Shown here: positions 47,490 to 58,777 of the stretch, in pieces
How positions within the stretch are numbered: the stretch's first letter is position 1
How the letters are laid out: every line of letters begins with the position of its first letter
Source of the DNA: Cryptomeria japonica
Lineage: Eukaryota; Streptophyta; Pinopsida; Cupressales; Cupressaceae
NCBI RefSeq assembly: GCF_030272615.1
Contig: NC_081406.1
Coordinates: 146,101,591 to 146,165,590, forward strand
DNA: 64,000 nt
Reading direction: 5' to 3'
The notes under the pieces: model-generated
Seen by the model: the letters and a program-made list of their open reading frames with translations, nothing else
The model's database searches: none
Told to the model about the DNA's origin: nothing
Made by a program: the position numbers and the translations under genes

Positions 47490-48741
47490 TGTTGGATATT
47501 GTTTGTCATTGTTGGTGCTAGGATATGTTGTTGTCATTGATGTCAACATATTCTTATGTATTGCTTTGGTGTATACAGATTGGGAAGATCTTATGATCTA
47601 GTTTTGCAGTGTTGTTTTGCTAATCACTGTTTTGCAAAGTTTAGTATTTCCTTTGGTATATTCTGGTGTGATCAGATCTTGTGATGAGATTTTGGGATAT
47701 TGTTTGGAATGGTCTTGTGTATTTTCATTTTAGATAGTTCATGATTTGGTGCTTTGCAAGTTATCTTTCTTCATGATAGTTTTTGATTGGTTGTGTTTTT
47801 AGCTTTCAGACATTGACTGATGAAGATTTGAAAAGTGGTGTTGGTGCAGCTATTCCTGATGATTCTAACATGCTTGTTGGTGTTTCCTAGTCATGTCCTA
47901 TTTTTTTGGTGATCCAGATTGATCGTTGTGTGATTTTTTGATGGTTTCATCAATCGGTATTGATTTCCATGTTATTCATTTTTTCTTGGTGGTGTAGTGT
48001 GTTGCGATTGATCTTGGCATGATTTCCAGTGGAGTTGTGCATTTCGGAGTTTGAATTAAGTCCATGTTATTCTATTTAAATAATTATATTGGTCCAATGG
48101 TCGATATTTGTATCATGTGATGTAATTTTGTAATTGAGCGTTGAGGGTTTAGCTGACCTTGTTGTCAAGGTTGATGAATTATATATATAGGTGATATATT
48201 CATGTAATTTGGGTGTCGATGCAGTGTCTGCATTATCAGAGAGTTGTGTATGTGCAAACACGTGATCTATCATTCGATGATGTGTAAAGGTGAGATTAGT
48301 GTCATAGAGCAGACAACTGTGCTTAACTAGAATTATAATCAGGCATTTGGAGATGCTATTCTTTCAGTTCATTTATTCCGGATTGTAGTCCGAATCTTAT
48401 TGTAAGTCAGTGAGACTTCCCCAAGGGTTGTAGCCTTTCAGGCCATTATAGTTGAGCAATGAGCTCTAGGAAATGTGCTTGAATGCATGTGCATTCCCCA
48501 TTTTAATATTTTTACATACTACTGTAGAGTATCATCTTACTATGGGTAGGTTCCCACCATGGTTTTTTCCTTAACCAGGTTTTCCACATCAAAAATATTG
48601 GTGTTGTGTGTTGAGCCTTCAATTTTCTTATCTGTCTTATTGCTGAAGTTTATTAGATCTATTTTTGGTGATTAAGTTTCTCCATCCGGTGAAGATTGAT
48701 TCAATGCCCCTCTCAGTCTTCTTGCTTTGTTTTTGCTAACA
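47490..48741 (+). repeat. Element C 5' LTR
   Basis: The 1252-bp LTR runs from TGTTGGATATTG to TTGCTAACA. A TATA-like TATATATAG occurs at 48181-48189. Near its end it carries CCCACCATGG and AGGTTTTCCACAT, blocks also seen in element B. It retains ~70 bp near 48400-48490 that the 3' copy lacks. Confidence 0.95.
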
Positions 48742-48743
48742 AA

Positions 48744-48760
48744 TGGGTATCAGAGCTAGA
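48744..48760 (+). other. Element C primer-binding site
   Basis: TGGGTATCAGAGCTAGA starts two bases after the LTR. It matches the initiator tRNA-Met type except for one extra G after TGG. Confidence 0.85.
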
Positions 48761-48798
48761 TCCTTTGGTAGAAGCTTAATTGCTTGAGGAGATCCATT

Positions 48799-49670
48799 AT
48801 GGCAGCTCAAGGTGTTATCTTTAAGGACAATCCGAGGTTTGATGGAAGTAACTATGCTATATGGAAGAACTAGATGGAAGTGCACTTGAAATGTCTTAGA
48901 GAATATTATTGGAAGATTACAAAGAATTCATATACTATTCCTCTGAATGGACCGACTACTCCTGATGAGATCAAGGAAGTTGAGCATAATATTAGAGTGA
49001 AGGAAGCATTTCTTAGTGCCTTGACTGATTCTAAGATGACAAATGTAATGGGACTTCAGATCGCACATGAGATCTAGGAGAAGCTTGAGATCTTGTATGA
49101 AGGTGATAAATAGAAAGATGCTAAGTTGCGGATTTTGAAAGGAAAATATGAGACATTGAAGATGGGAGATGATGAGAACATACACTCTTACATGGCTAAG
49201 GTGAATGATCTTGTCCTAGGTATCAGATGTGCTGGTGGAACCATTGAGGAAGATGAGATTGTTGCTAAGGTGTTGAGATCTTTTCCTCCTTCTTATAAAC
49301 ATAAGGTTGTTGATATTGATGAGATCCAAAGTGTGACTATGATGACAAGAGATATGCTGGTTGGAAAGATTGCTACATTTGAGCTGAGTGAGTTTGGAGA
49401 ATCACATGGAAAGTTTGAGACATCATTTAGAGCATCTGCATCTATATCTAGTAAGAAAAAGTATGATCTCGATGAGTGCAAAATATCCAGATATAAAAGA
49501 GAGAGAAAAGAGATGGAAGAGCAAGAAAGAGAGCTAGACGAGCTTGAAGCATTGATTGCCCGAAGATTACCTAAAGAGCTGGTAAGTATGATTGAAAGTT
49601 GCCTTTGGAATATTTTTCTTGTAATAAGATAGGACATTTTTCTTCTAGATGCTCAGAGAGAATGGCTAAG
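48799..49670 (+). pseudogene. gag: Element C Gag
   Basis: ATG 48799 gives a UBN2-type Gag (FDGSNYAIWK, Trp-to-stop soon after). Stops occur near 48871, 49075 and 49111. 49126-49632 is open for 168 codons (MGDDENIHSYMAKVNDLVLGIRC, a Glu/Arg-rich probable coiled coil, ELEALIARRLPK-like motif). A frameshift near 49590 precedes the knuckle (YFSCNKIGHFSSRC, 49611-49652). Confidence 0.9.
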
Positions 49671-50453
49671 TATGACAAGCATGATAAGCATGATAAGAAT
49701 GATAGATATGAAAAGCATGAGAAGTATGATAAGCCTTATAAGTATAACTGGGAGTTTAGAAATCAGAAAAATTGTTATTATGTTGCTAATGAAGGTGTTA
49801 AAGATGAAGAATCAGAAGGAGGTGAAGTTGTGTTTATTGCCATTAAAGAAGATAGACCTATACCTATTGATTCCACAAGCTACACTATTGAGGAGAAGAC
49901 TTTAGCTACTAAAGTTGAAGAGAAAGATGAATGGGTAATTCATAGCGGTTGTTCACATCATATGACCAGTTATAAAAGTAAATTTGTAAACATGGAAATA
50001 TATGATGGTGGAATAGTTAGATTTGGAGATGGCAAAGCCTGTGTAATCCATGGGAGAGGTTCTATTTCTTTTGATGATAAGAATAACATTGATGATGTCT
50101 TGTATGTTGAAGGTTTGAAGCATAATCTTTTGAGTGTTGGACAGATGGTTGATAAAGGTTATGATCTACATTTCAAGGATGGAAAATGCAAGATTGTAAA
50201 TGCCTCTGATATAGAGATTGCATCTGGAACTAAGATTGAAGGTAACATTTTACATTTGAATGTTGGTGAGAAAAGATGTTTGATTGCTCAGATTGATGAA
50301 AGCTGGTTGTGGCATAGAAGAATGTGTCATGTGAATTTTGATTCAATGATTAAGATATGTTCTACACATGTTGTTAGAGATCTCCCTAAGATTGTTAAGC
50401 CTACTAATCCGGTATGTAAGGAATGTCAGTTGGGTAAGCAAACAAGGATTTAA
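49599..50453 (+). pseudogene. pol: Element C knuckle, K/H/D repeat, protease, pre-integrase
   Basis: A 284-codon open stretch. The knuckle is followed by a Lys/His/Asp/Tyr repeat (KYDKHDKHDKND and related, about 49668-49745) coded by AAGCATGATAAG-type units. The protease motif reads WVIHSGCSHHM: the catalytic Asp is His (codon CAT at 49941). LKHNLLSVGQMVDKGYD and the integrase zinc domain (WLWHRRMCHVNF, PVCKECQLGK) follow. It ends at a stop at 50451. Confidence 0.9.
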
Positions 50454-51338
50454 TTCAAAAGCAAACAGTATACATCTAATGGACAACTAGGTCTTGTGCA
50501 TATTGACCTATGTGGATGTACAAATGTTAGAAGTGTGCAGCGTGATAGATATTTTATGTTGCTAATTGATGATTATTCTAGGATGATGTGGGTTGTCTTT
50601 TTGAAGGAGAAATCAGAAGCATTGGACAAATTCAAGATATTCAAAGAAAAGGTTGAGACTGAGTTTGGACTGAAGGTGAAGTGTCTAAGATATGACAGAG
50701 ATGGAGAATTCTATTCTAGTGAGTTCAATTCATTCTGTGAGATGCATGGAATTAGAAGACAGTTATCTGTTCCTAGAATCCCTCAACAGAATGTAATTAT
50801 TGAAAGGAAGAACATAATTGTTTTGGATGCTACAAGGACTATATTGATTGAGAGAAATGCTTCAAATATCTACTGGAGAGAATCCATTAGCACTATATTT
50901 AATACATTCAACAAAGTTCACATCAAAGGCGATACTGGTAAGACACCTTATGAGTTTTGTTTTGGTCATGTTCCTACTATGAGATATTTCAGAGTATTTA
51001 GTAGAAAATTTTATATCAAGAGAGATGGGGATATATGAAAGTTTGATGCTAGAAGTGATGAAGGTATCTTCTTGGGATATTATACAAAGAGAAATGCCTA
51101 CTAGTGCTACAATAATAGACTGAGAAAGATAGTAGAAAGTGCAAATGTGAAGGTGGATGAGAATCTTGGAAAAGTGATCAAGTCATGTGGTTATGATGAT
51201 GGACAACATATTGTTCTAGCTCCTATTCAAACTGAAGAGCCTAAGCTAAATAATCCGGTAGAGACAGTTAGCCCATATGTTGCTGCTTTCGGTGAAGAAG
51301 TGCAAGAACCCAATAATCAGAACAATCAAAAAGACTGA
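50454..51338 (+). pseudogene. pol: Element C integrase core
   Basis: It shows HIDLCGCTNVRSVQ (first Asp), LIDDYSRMMWVVF, RYDRDGEFYSSEF (second Asp; flanking residues altered from RSDRGGEF), and PQQNVIIERKN (Glu). The C-terminal part shows GKTPYEFCFG and DEGIFLGY, and ESANVKVDENL leads to the linker. Stops at 51036 and 51102 break the frame, which otherwise stays the same from 49599 to 51338. Confidence 0.9.
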
Positions 51339-52979
51339 GGTATGTAAGATTAAATCATTCTGAAAATCTGATTATCGGTGATAAGAATAAAGGTGTAATG
51401 AGTAGGAGAAAGTTGGCTGCTGAAGAAGTATGTTTGATTTCTAAAGTTGAACCTAAAGATGTTGCTGAAGCTTGTAAAGATGAAAGTTGGATGAGAGCTA
51501 TGGAAGAAGAACTAGATTAGATTGAAAAAAATAATACATGGGAACTTTTGCCTAGACCTAAGGATAAGAATGTTATTGGTACTAAATGTGTATTCAGGAC
51601 CAAATTGAATGAAGACGGTGAAGTTGTCAGAAATAAAGCAAGACTAGTTTGCAAAGGATATTCTTAGAAGGAAGGAATTGATTATGAGGAGACTTTTGCT
51701 CTAGTTCCCAGACTTGAAGTTGTTAGACTATTGCTTGCATATGCTTCTTATAAATATTTTAAGGTATATCAGATGGATGTCAAATCTACCTTTTTGAATG
51801 GTGATCTAGAGGAAGAAGTTTACATTGATCAACCTGATGGATTTTCATTGTCAGATGATGGAGACATGGTATGTAAATTGAAGAAAGCTCTTTATGGATT
51901 GAAGCAAGCCCCTAGAGCCTGGTATGCTAGATTAGATAAATATTTGTTGAAATTGGGATTTACTAAAGGTGTTGTTGAATCTGTATTTTAAGATTGAGAA
52001 TGATAACATCCTGATTGTTGAAGTCTTTGTTGATGATATTATCTTTGGAGGTGATGATGACATGAGTATGAATTTTTACGGCGATATGGAGAAAGAATTT
52101 GAGATGTCTATTATTGGTGAGATTAAAATTTTATTAGGTTTGCAGATTGTATAGACTAAAAAAGGTATATTCATATCTCAAACTAAGTATGTGAAGAAAT
52201 TTTTGAAAAAGTTTGGGTTAGATGACTCCAAACTGGTTGGGACTCCTATGGTGACTGGTTGTAAACTGTCTAAGAATGATGAATCTCTGAAAGATAATTA
52301 GAGTTTGTATAGATCTATGGTTGGTGGATTGCTATATCTTACTCAAACTAGACCAAACATTATGCATGTTGTGTGCATGGTTGCTAGATATCAAGCTGAT
52401 CCGAAAGAGAGTCATGTCACTATTGTTAAGAGGATATTCAAATACTTGAAGGGAACTCTAGAGTATGGTCTATGGTATCCAAGGAATGATGATTTAATGC
52501 TATGTGCTTACACTGATGTTGATTGGGCTGGTGATGTTGATGACCGAAAGAGAACTACCAGTGGAGCACTCTTTTTGGGAAAGAAGTTGGTTTCATGGGC
52601 TAGTAAGAAACAAGATTCAGTGTCCTTATCTACTACTGAAGCTGACTGCATTGTTGTTGCTAGTAATTGCACTCATGTAGTTTGGATGAAGAAAATGCAG
52701 AAAGATATTAGAATCATCTATGATGAGCCTACTTTCATTTACTGTGATAATTTCAGTTGTATTAATATGTCAAAGAATTCAGTGCAACATTCAAAGACTA
52801 AGCATTTGTCAATCAAATATCATTACTTTAGAGAGCAAGTTAGTGAAGAGAAGGTGAAGCTGGAGTATGTATCTACAAGGGAACAAATTGCTAATATTTT
52901 CACTAAGCCTTTAACTACATATACATTTGTCTATTTGAGATACAAGTTAGGGGTATCCACCCCTCTTTATGAGAAATAG
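51339..52979 (+). pseudogene. pol: Element C RT and RNase H
   Basis: RT begins in a shifted frame near 51480 (MRAMEEELD-type start). It then shows [21 protein letters not shown] and [14 protein letters not shown] (51731-51991), VFVDDIIFGG as active site (52024) and EFEMSIIGEIKILLGLQI. RNase H covers 52305-52979 without a stop: GGLLYLTQTRPNIM, DVDWAGDVDDRKRTTSGA, LSTTEADCIVVA, IYCDNFSCINMS and ANIFTKPL. This is the best-preserved RNase H in the window. Confidence 0.9.
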
Positions 52980-53274
52980 ATGCATTGAGTTTCATAAATC
53001 CACTGGATTTCAGAGCCTTATCCTTTTATCCAGATTGATGAGTTGGTGTTGCTCCTCTGTTGGAGTAGTCTAGTTTTTGGGAGAGAGATTCTTGTTCTGT
53101 TTTGGGGAGAGAGAGTTTGGTTTTCTATTTTGAGATCTTTGGCATTTTTGTCAAAGGGGGAGATAGATCATGTTAAAAACTTCTTTACATATCTTGATTT
53201 GAGGGGGAGTTTGTTGGAGATATCTTCTTTCTTTGCATTGACTGTTTTTCACATTCATATGTTGCCATCAATGC

Positions 53275-53286
53275 TAAAGGGGGAGA
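53275..53286 (+). other. Element C polypurine tract
   Basis: AAAGGGGGAGA precedes the LTR start TGGTGGATATTG. Earlier copies (AAAGGGGGAGA at about 53154, GAGGGGGAG at 53202) lie in the 3' untranslated region. Confidence 0.9.
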
Positions 53287-53287
53287 T

Positions 53288-54457
53288 TGGTGGATATTGT
53301 TGGTCATTGTTGCTACTAGGATATGTTGTTGTCATTTCTTTCAATATATTCCTGTGTATTTCTTCGGTGTATGCAGATTGGGAAGATCTTATGATCTGGT
53401 TTTGCAGTGTTGTTTTGTTGATCATTGCTTTGCAGAGTTCAGTATTTTCTCCAGTATAATCCAGTGTGATCAGATCCTGTGTTGAGATTTTGGGATATTT
53501 TTTTGAATGGTCTTGTGTATCTTCATTTCAGATGGACCATGATTTGGTACTCCACAAGTTATCTTTCTTCATTACAATTGCCGATTGGTTGTGTTTTTGA
53601 GCTTTCAGACATTGATCGATGAAGATTTGAAAAGTGGTGTTGGTTCAACTATTCCTGATGATTCTAACATGCTTGCTAGTGTTTCCTAATCATGTCTTAT
53701 TTATTTTGGTGATATGAATTGATTGTTGTGCAATTTTTTGATGGTTTCATCAATCAGTATTGATTTTCATGTTATGCAGTTTTTGTTGGTGGTGTAGCGT
53801 GTTGCGGTTGATCTTGGCGTGATTTCCGTTGGAGTTGTGCATTTGGGAATTTGAATTAAGTACATGATATGCTATGTAAATAATTATATTGTTTCGGTGG
53901 TCAATCTTTGTATCGTGTGATGCAATTTTGTAATTGAGGGTTGAGGGTTTAGCCGACCTTGTTGTCAAGGTTGATGAACTGTATATATAGGTGATATATT
54001 CATGTAATTTGGGTGTCGATGTTGTGTCTGCATTATTAGAGAGTGGTGTATGTGTGAACAAGTGATCTATCCTTCAGTGTTGTGTAGAGGTGAGATTGGT
54101 TTTGTAGTGAAGACAACTGTGCTTAACTGGAACTATAATCAAGCATTTGGAGATGCTATTCTTTCAGTTCATTTCTTCCAGATTGTAGTCTGAATCTTAT
54201 TGTAAGGCATTACCCATTGTAATATTTTCACATACTACTATAGAGTATCATCTTACTATGGGTAGGTTCCCACCATGGTTTTTCCCTTAACCGGGTTTTC
54301 CATGTCAAAAATCCTGGTGTTGTGTGTTGTGCCTTCAATTTTCTTATATGTCTTATTGATGCAGTTTATCAGATCTATTTTTGGTGATTAAGTTTCTCTA
54401 TCTGGTGAAGATTGATTCACCCCCCCTCTTAATATTTCTTCTTTAATGTTGCTAACA
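53288..54457 (+). repeat. Element C 3' LTR
   Basis: The 1170-bp LTR pairs with 47490-48741. It has a ~70-bp deletion near 54208 relative to the 5' copy and many single-base changes. It carries TATATATAG at 53982-53990 and ends TTGCTAACA. Confidence 0.95.
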
Positions 54458-54462
54458 GAAGA
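54458..54462. other. Target-site duplication of element C, right copy
   Basis: GAAGA matches 47485-47489. Element D's gag frame continues immediately to the right. Confidence 0.95.
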
Positions 54463-55800
54463 TACTCAGGATCATAATCATGAGAATTCTAATAATAGAA
54501 GATCATGTGTTAGATTTGATGACCATTCTCATGGTCATGCTTACAATACCAATTATACACATGGTCATGATACATACAATCACCCAGCTCCTAGTGCAAC
54601 TCATCATAATAACATACCAAGTGGTTCATATTGCAATTACATTCCTCCACCACTTGAACACATATATGAACAATATCATCCTTACATGCAATATGTACCT
54701 CCTCCTCCTCCCAGTGGTTCAAGAATGGGGATTGCTCAAAGAGACAAAGAACCACCTAGTCATGATTTGTAACAACAAGTTAAGAAATTAAAAATACCAA
54801 TGGCAAGTATGTGAGCACCTATAAAAAATATATGATTGAGGATAATTATCCTTATTCTTATGACAAAAGCATGCCTACATCATCTTTTCCTCCTCACTTT
54901 GTGGTACCTAAAATTGATAAGTATAAAGGAAAAGAAGATCCAAAGACACACATCAGAGAGTTTTGCATGACTTGCATAGAAGTTCTTGCAAAGGATTCTT
55001 ATTTGATGAGACTTTTTCCACAAAGTTTAGGTGGACAAGCAATGGAATGGGTTTTTTACTTATCACATGGAATCAAATCATGGGATGAATTGGTAGAGGC
55101 CTTCATACAAAATTTATCATACAACATTGAGTGTGAAGTTTTAGTGACTATGTTGTGCAACACTAAAAAACAAAATGGTGAATCTTTTTCATCATTTTCA
55201 AAGAGGGAGAGACTTGGATATTTGATGCCCTTGTCATATTCTACAAAAAACAAATTGTTAAGATTTTACTCAAAATGTGAATAAATACATTGGATATGAC
55301 CTTCCTAAAGCATTTTTGTCTACATTCTAAGATGTTATTGGAAAATGTCACTCTATTGAGAAGGTCCTCATTGAGAATAACACTATCAAGATATTTAAAG
55401 AGAACAAAGATGAAGGAAATATGAAATACAAACCCCAATTTTGGAACAAGAACAAGGATACTATCAATGATGGGATTGTTGATGCAAATATGGTCAAACC
55501 AATGATAAGATTTACAGGTGCTAGTTCATATAATAATCAAGTAAATACCTAAAGAGCACCAAGAACTCCAAGGAATTACACACCTTTGGGGGAGCCAATT
55601 GAAAGTTCATTGAAGAAGTTGGTCATGAATAAGATAATTACATTACCAGACAATAGACCATTTGAGCCAAGGGTAAAAACCTTCATGGTGGAATGATAAT
55701 CAATTTTGTGAATATCATAAGAGAAAGGGCCATAATACTAGCAATTGCCATAAATTGAAGAATCTCATTCAAAATCTTATTGACAATGGCACAATTGAAG
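54463..55800 (+). pseudogene. gag: Element D Gag, capsid part
   Basis: A His/Asn/Pro-rich segment with PPPPPSGSRMG (54463-54772) is followed by the capsid core in 54811-55284. The core shows FVVPKIDKYKGKEDPKTHIREF, YLMRLFPQSLGGQAMEW, GIKSWDELVEAFI and a Lys-rich continuation. This matches Retrotrans_gag of Tat-type elements. Frameshifts start after 55180. A knuckle-like GHNTSNCHKLKN lies near 55730. The N-terminal part sits across element C at 46990-47489. Confidence 0.85.
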
Positions 55801-55899
55801 TTGAGGGTCACTCTTCGGATGAATAACAAGTGATGTTTAAAGACCTATTTTCAAAACATGATAAGGGAAAATCACCTGAGACAAACAATAATGCCAATT

Positions 55900-56720
55900 A
55901 CACTAATGTAGCCTTTGATTAAACTGTTAATCATATCATTGAATTGGACAACCATGTGTCTACCATAACCATAAAAGGAAAATCCACCAAATGCAATGTC
56001 ACTACTCAATGGGGTAAAGTTACTTTACAAGGTGCTACATCCAAAACAATTTAATTGTCCAACAAACAATATGACCTTGTATGCCAATTGGAAAAGCCAC
56101 TCACTCTCATTTTGATCATTGAACTCTTGTGCATTTCACCTTCATACAAAGCCATTTTGGACAAATCTTGCAGGATACATTTGTTCCTACCAATATAAAT
56201 GTTGTCTAGTTTCAAGCCATGGTGGGGCACTTTTCTACCCCTGATTGCCTTACATTCACATAAGCATATGACACATCTCAACAATAGCCACACAATGCAC
56301 CACTTTACACTGAAGCTTTCCTTTATAAACACTGCATAAAATGAGTCTTGATAGATGGAGGATAAAGTCTCAATATTTGTACTTTGAAACTTGTCTTAGC
56401 ATTGGGATTCCCTAAAAAATGCTATGTAATCTAGGAAGAAGATCACTATAAAGGTAGATGGTGATGAAGAATGTTACTCAAAAGGAATAATTGCTCTACA
56501 TCTTCGAATTGGGCCAATAACAAAGGATGTGGTATGCCAAGTCCTTGATCTTGATCTCACATATAACATACTTTTGGGACTACCATGGATACATGCAATG
56601 AAAGAAGTGCCTTCAACATTTTATCAATGTATCAAGTTCCCACACAACAAAATTGAAGTCATGGTTAAAGGTGATCTAAACCCATACATATGTTATAATA
56701 AAATTTGACTTGGAGCAGAG
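55900..56720 (+). pseudogene. pol: Element D aspartic protease
   Basis: Before the domain comes LSNKQYDLVCQLEKPLTLI (56057), usual in this group. The active-site region reads VLIDGG-stop-SLNICTLKL near 56350, a D-G-G variant of D-S/T-G that occurs in Tat elements. After it come GDEECYSKGIIALHLRIGP and TYNILLGLPWIHAMKEVPSTF (56560-56620). Frameshifts near 56150-56340 and single stops inactivate it. Confidence 0.8.
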
Positions 56721-56837
56721 ACAATAGTCCCCATATATTGGGAATCTAATCCATCTTCAACATATATTTATCTTGAATCACTAAAAGCTTTTGCTTTAAA
56801 GAAAGAAGAGCTCAAAGGAAAGTTCAAGGATGAAGGA

Positions 56838-57400
56838 ATGGGAAAATACAGTCTAAATCAAACCATATACTTAAGGCAATTAATGGACTCCCCTAAGATT
56901 TATGGTAGACCACATCCTTCAAAGAAGACATCACCAATAATCATAAAATGGGATCCCAACACTTTCCAAATATGGGGTGAAATGGAAGAAGAAGACATTT
57001 GTAAGATGCTCTACAAAGAACCAAAATAATATCCTAATCAAGACCACACCATAATACTGATTAAAAACAATGGAAAAGGCTTTAAGTTCTTGCAAAAGAT
57101 GGGATATGATGGAAAAGGTCCCCTTGGACTACAAAATAAAGGCATTGTTGAACCACTACAACTTGAGCTAGTGCCAAAGAAATAGAGAACTAAGGGACTT
57201 GGTTTTTTACCATTAAGGTTATGTGGTCTTGATTCTCAAGAAAAATTGCAGATTACTTATCATTCTTCCACCAATGAAAAACAAGAAGACAACCATTTTT
57301 CAATAGACTCAAATGGATGGGAATGGGGAGCTGATAAATCATCCAATGACCATGAGCTTTTAGAAACCTTCAAAGAACTTGGCACACCCACAGACGAATA
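56838..57400 (+). pseudogene. pol: Element D G-patch region
   Basis: After a linker (56838-57029) a glycine-rich segment at 57058-57210 reads GKGFKFLQKMGYDGKGPLGLQNKGI, seen in shorter pieces: KMGYDGKG and GLQNKGIVEP. The spacing of Gly, the aromatic and LG fits a G-patch, an RNA-binding motif known in several plant gypsy polyproteins and in betaretroviral protease tails. One stop falls at 57181. The part up to 57400 is acidic and Ser-rich. Confidence 0.7.
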
Positions 57401-57803
57401 AAAGTTTAGGGAATTATCCAAAGTTGGTCAAGCATCATCAAGTTATACACCCCAAGACAAGAAAGATAGTAGTGAATCATACATAAATAATTCTTGGGAT
57501 CTTGAACCCTCTATGTCTCGAGGCTCTAGGCAAAAATTGTGAAAAGTGAGAACTCGTGTTAATGAGTGTCCTTCTAATGATGACAATTTTGATTTTCTTA
57601 TGATTGAGACTGATGGGGAGAGTAGGTCAGCAATGACTCTGATGACTTCATTGACACATCCAAAGAATCTCGTGTCTTTACCCTTACACCTATCGAATTT
57701 GAACATATCGATGGCCTTCCCCTCATTCACCCTCAACTCATTGATTGCAACCAACAAGGACCTCCATAAATTGACACATTCCAAAATGATGAGGCCTTCA
57801 TTT

Positions 57804-57808
57804 ATTAC
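57804..57808. other. Target-site duplication of solo LTR 1, left copy
   Basis: ATTAC precedes TGTAGACACC. It is repeated at 58773-58777 after TTTTCA. Confidence 0.9.
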
Positions 57809-58772
57809 TGTAGACACCTAAAATTCATATTTAATTAATTTAAGCCTATCAACATAATTAATTGACTTGATTGTGTTATCCTTATTCCTCTCAGAATCAA
57901 TTAAATCTAATTTGATTAATCCTATCACTATTGTCCAATAATTAATTTATCAAATAAATTAATTATTCCCCTATTCTTCTAAAGTCCCCTCCAATAATTA
58001 TTTCCTATAAAACCACTCAATTAATTAATTTTAATTAATTAACCTATTCATGTGATTCCTACAAATCACTTTTTCCTAATACCACTCAACCTAATTAATC
58101 CTTCTAGAATCTCTCATAATCATGCTTATCATTATCCCTCAATTTTTAATTCCCACTCATGTCACATCAATATTGAGCCTCTCAAAGAAATTCAAATTGC
58201 TTTGAATCCCTCAATGCATCCTTATTTTGGAATTTTTAATTCCTCATGTTTGAAATTCAAATTTCTCCCCCCTTTTTCCCAAGGAATTTTATATTCCTAT
58301 TTATTTTACCAAGGCATACTCGATCCATGCCTTCTATCTAAAATCAATCTCAACCCTTCATAATCAAATCAATCTTGGCCCTCCATTGGCCTTCTCCAAT
58401 CTATAAATTGGAGCCTATTCTCCTAAAAAATCATCCACTTCTGATGCATTGTCATGCTACCTATTTCTTCTCTCATCCTATTCATAATCCTCTATCAAAT
58501 CCACGCATCCTTAATCTTTCAATCCAAATCCAATCCAACAATCAATATATCTTGTTGATCACAAAGGAGAGCATTCCACATCCAAATCAAGTAAGCAACA
58601 CATCAAGTGGAGCATCAAGGGTACATCCTTATCATCCACTTCATCAAGCTCAGTCTGAAGGAGAAGGTAAAATAGCAAGGTAAAAATGATCACTTGATGT
58701 TTTTTAGTGTTTTCATGCTTATTTCATTGTCATTTTGATCATTTGACCTTTCATCCCGTTTTCCCCTTTTCA
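57809..58772 (+). mobile_element. Solo LTR 1 (gypsy-type) in element D
   Basis: TGTAGACACC...CCCTTTTCA, 964 bp, is flanked by perfect ATTAC repeats. Inside are AT-rich palindromic blocks near the start, then a TATA box and a C/T-rich end. No PBS, polypurine tract or coding domain is present, so it is a solo LTR left by recombination between two LTRs. Its start and layout resemble element D's own 5' LTR. Removing it joins FIYY to LGIRDDLPL in frame. Confidence 0.85.
58402..58408 (+). promoter_or_regulatory. TATA box in solo LTR 1
   Basis: TATAAAT in CAATCTATAAATTGGAG, about 600 bp into the LTR, is the expected promoter place. Transcription is not shown. Confidence 0.55.
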
Positions 58773-58777
58773 ATTAC
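58773..58777. other. Target-site duplication of solo LTR 1, right copy
   Basis: ATTAC matches 57804-57808. Confidence 0.9.

Larger units (their letters stand above)
47490..54457 (+). mobile_element. Element C: complete SIRE-like Ty1/copia
   Basis: Two LTRs (47490-48741 and 53288-54457), a PBS, gag-pol in copia order, a polypurine tract and a perfect GAAGA duplication define a full 6.97-kb insertion. It lies inside element D's gag. Four or more frame changes and several stops make it inactive. Confidence 0.95.
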
